Assembly: GCA_903918645.1 (NCBI GenBank) | Contig: CAIXFH010000100.1 | Coordinates: 1 to 63,203, forward strand | DNA from: an uncultured Actinomycetes bacterium | GTDB taxonomy: Bacteria; Actinomycetota; Actinomycetes; S36-B12; CAIYMF01 | Direction: 5' to 3' | Length of the DNA stretch: 63,203 nt | Shown here: piece by piece, positions 63,133 through 63,203 of the stretch | Numbering within the stretch: position 1 is the stretch's first letter | Layout of the letters: every line of letters starts with the position of its first letter | Program-made: the position numbers and the translations under genes | The notes under the pieces: generated by a model | The model's input: the letters and a program-made list of their open reading frames with translations, nothing else | What the model was told of the DNA's origin: nothing | The model's database searches: none

Positions 63133-63203
63133 ATGTCAGATCTGCTGAAGCCGGTCACAGCTTTTCTTGCCCGTGATCATGGCTTGTTCATCGGTGGGGA
63201 CGA
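63133..63203 (+). CDS. Aldehyde dehydrogenase, N-terminal fragment (runs off the window)
   Basis: Only 23 codons are present. MSDLLKPVTAFLARDHG followed by LFIGGDE is the usual start of NAD-dependent aldehyde dehydrogenases (compare xFIGGEW). GAGGAG precedes ATG 63133. It would oxidise an aldehyde made by the divergent operon. The family call rests on a short segment. Confidence 0.6.
   Translation, partial: MSDLLKPVTAFLARDHGLFIGGD

Overview
The window is GC-rich chromosomal DNA from an actinobacterium, probably an uncultured or little-studied lineage; I cannot name the genus. Lineage markers are a dnaK-grpE-dnaJ-hspR-clpB heat-shock block with an HspR-type MerR regulator, a Dcd of the bifunctional mycobacterial type, an Rv0338c/EtfD-like membrane Fe-S oxidoreductase, DUF3151 beside class II fructose-bisphosphate aldolase, a BldC-like regulator, and DUF3073 beside purF-purM. 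About ten genes have a TANNNT box (often TAGGCT) only 6-8 nt before the start codon, which suggests leaderless transcripts, as is common in Actinobacteria.

Layout. 1-600: possible edge of a mobile element, with clustered GTGGCACGT repeats on the 3' side of a tRNA-Gly(CCC). 625-9004: bifunctional penicillin-binding protein with a PASTA domain, divergent unknown membrane-anchored protein, dcd, MFS exporter, EtfD-like oxidoreductase. 9005-16237: CRP-like site and heat-shock cluster; a 41-codon pentapeptide-repeat ORF joins dnaJ to hspR through two ATGA overlaps. 16250-26855: aminotransferase, SDR, pyrE, two DedA proteins, SpoU methyltransferase, second MFS exporter, fba, DUF3151, and a two-gene egtB-egtD ergothioneine operon. 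27103-47192: a large purine biosynthesis region (purA, purD, purB, purC, purS-purQ-purL, purF-purM) interleaved with a GNAT acetyltransferase, a class III aminotransferase, galE, an SCP-like protein, a csrA homologue and a polyamine-type ABC importer. 47271-48061: DUF3073 and BldC-like genes.

48115-63203 is the most distinctive part. Fourteen minus-strand genes, most overlapping or only a few bases apart, encode an NMT1/THI5-like ABC importer, two M20 hydrolases, three amidohydrolases, an M29/NicX-like metalloenzyme, a luciferase-like flavin/F420 oxidoreductase, a class III CoA-transferase, a two-subunit B12-dependent acyl-CoA mutase and a GntR regulator. An aldehyde dehydrogenase starts divergently. 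I infer an undescribed catabolic pathway, probably for an amide-bearing or N-heterocyclic compound that ends in CoA activation and B12-dependent carbon-skeleton rearrangement. The mutase keeps the carboxylate-binding residues of methylmalonyl-CoA mutase but has lost several residues that normally surround the adenosyl group.

A second theme is intergenic repeats: a four-copy family of REP-like palindromes at gene 3' ends (hspR, egtD, purB, csrA) and short tandem arrays of 15 or 29 bp.
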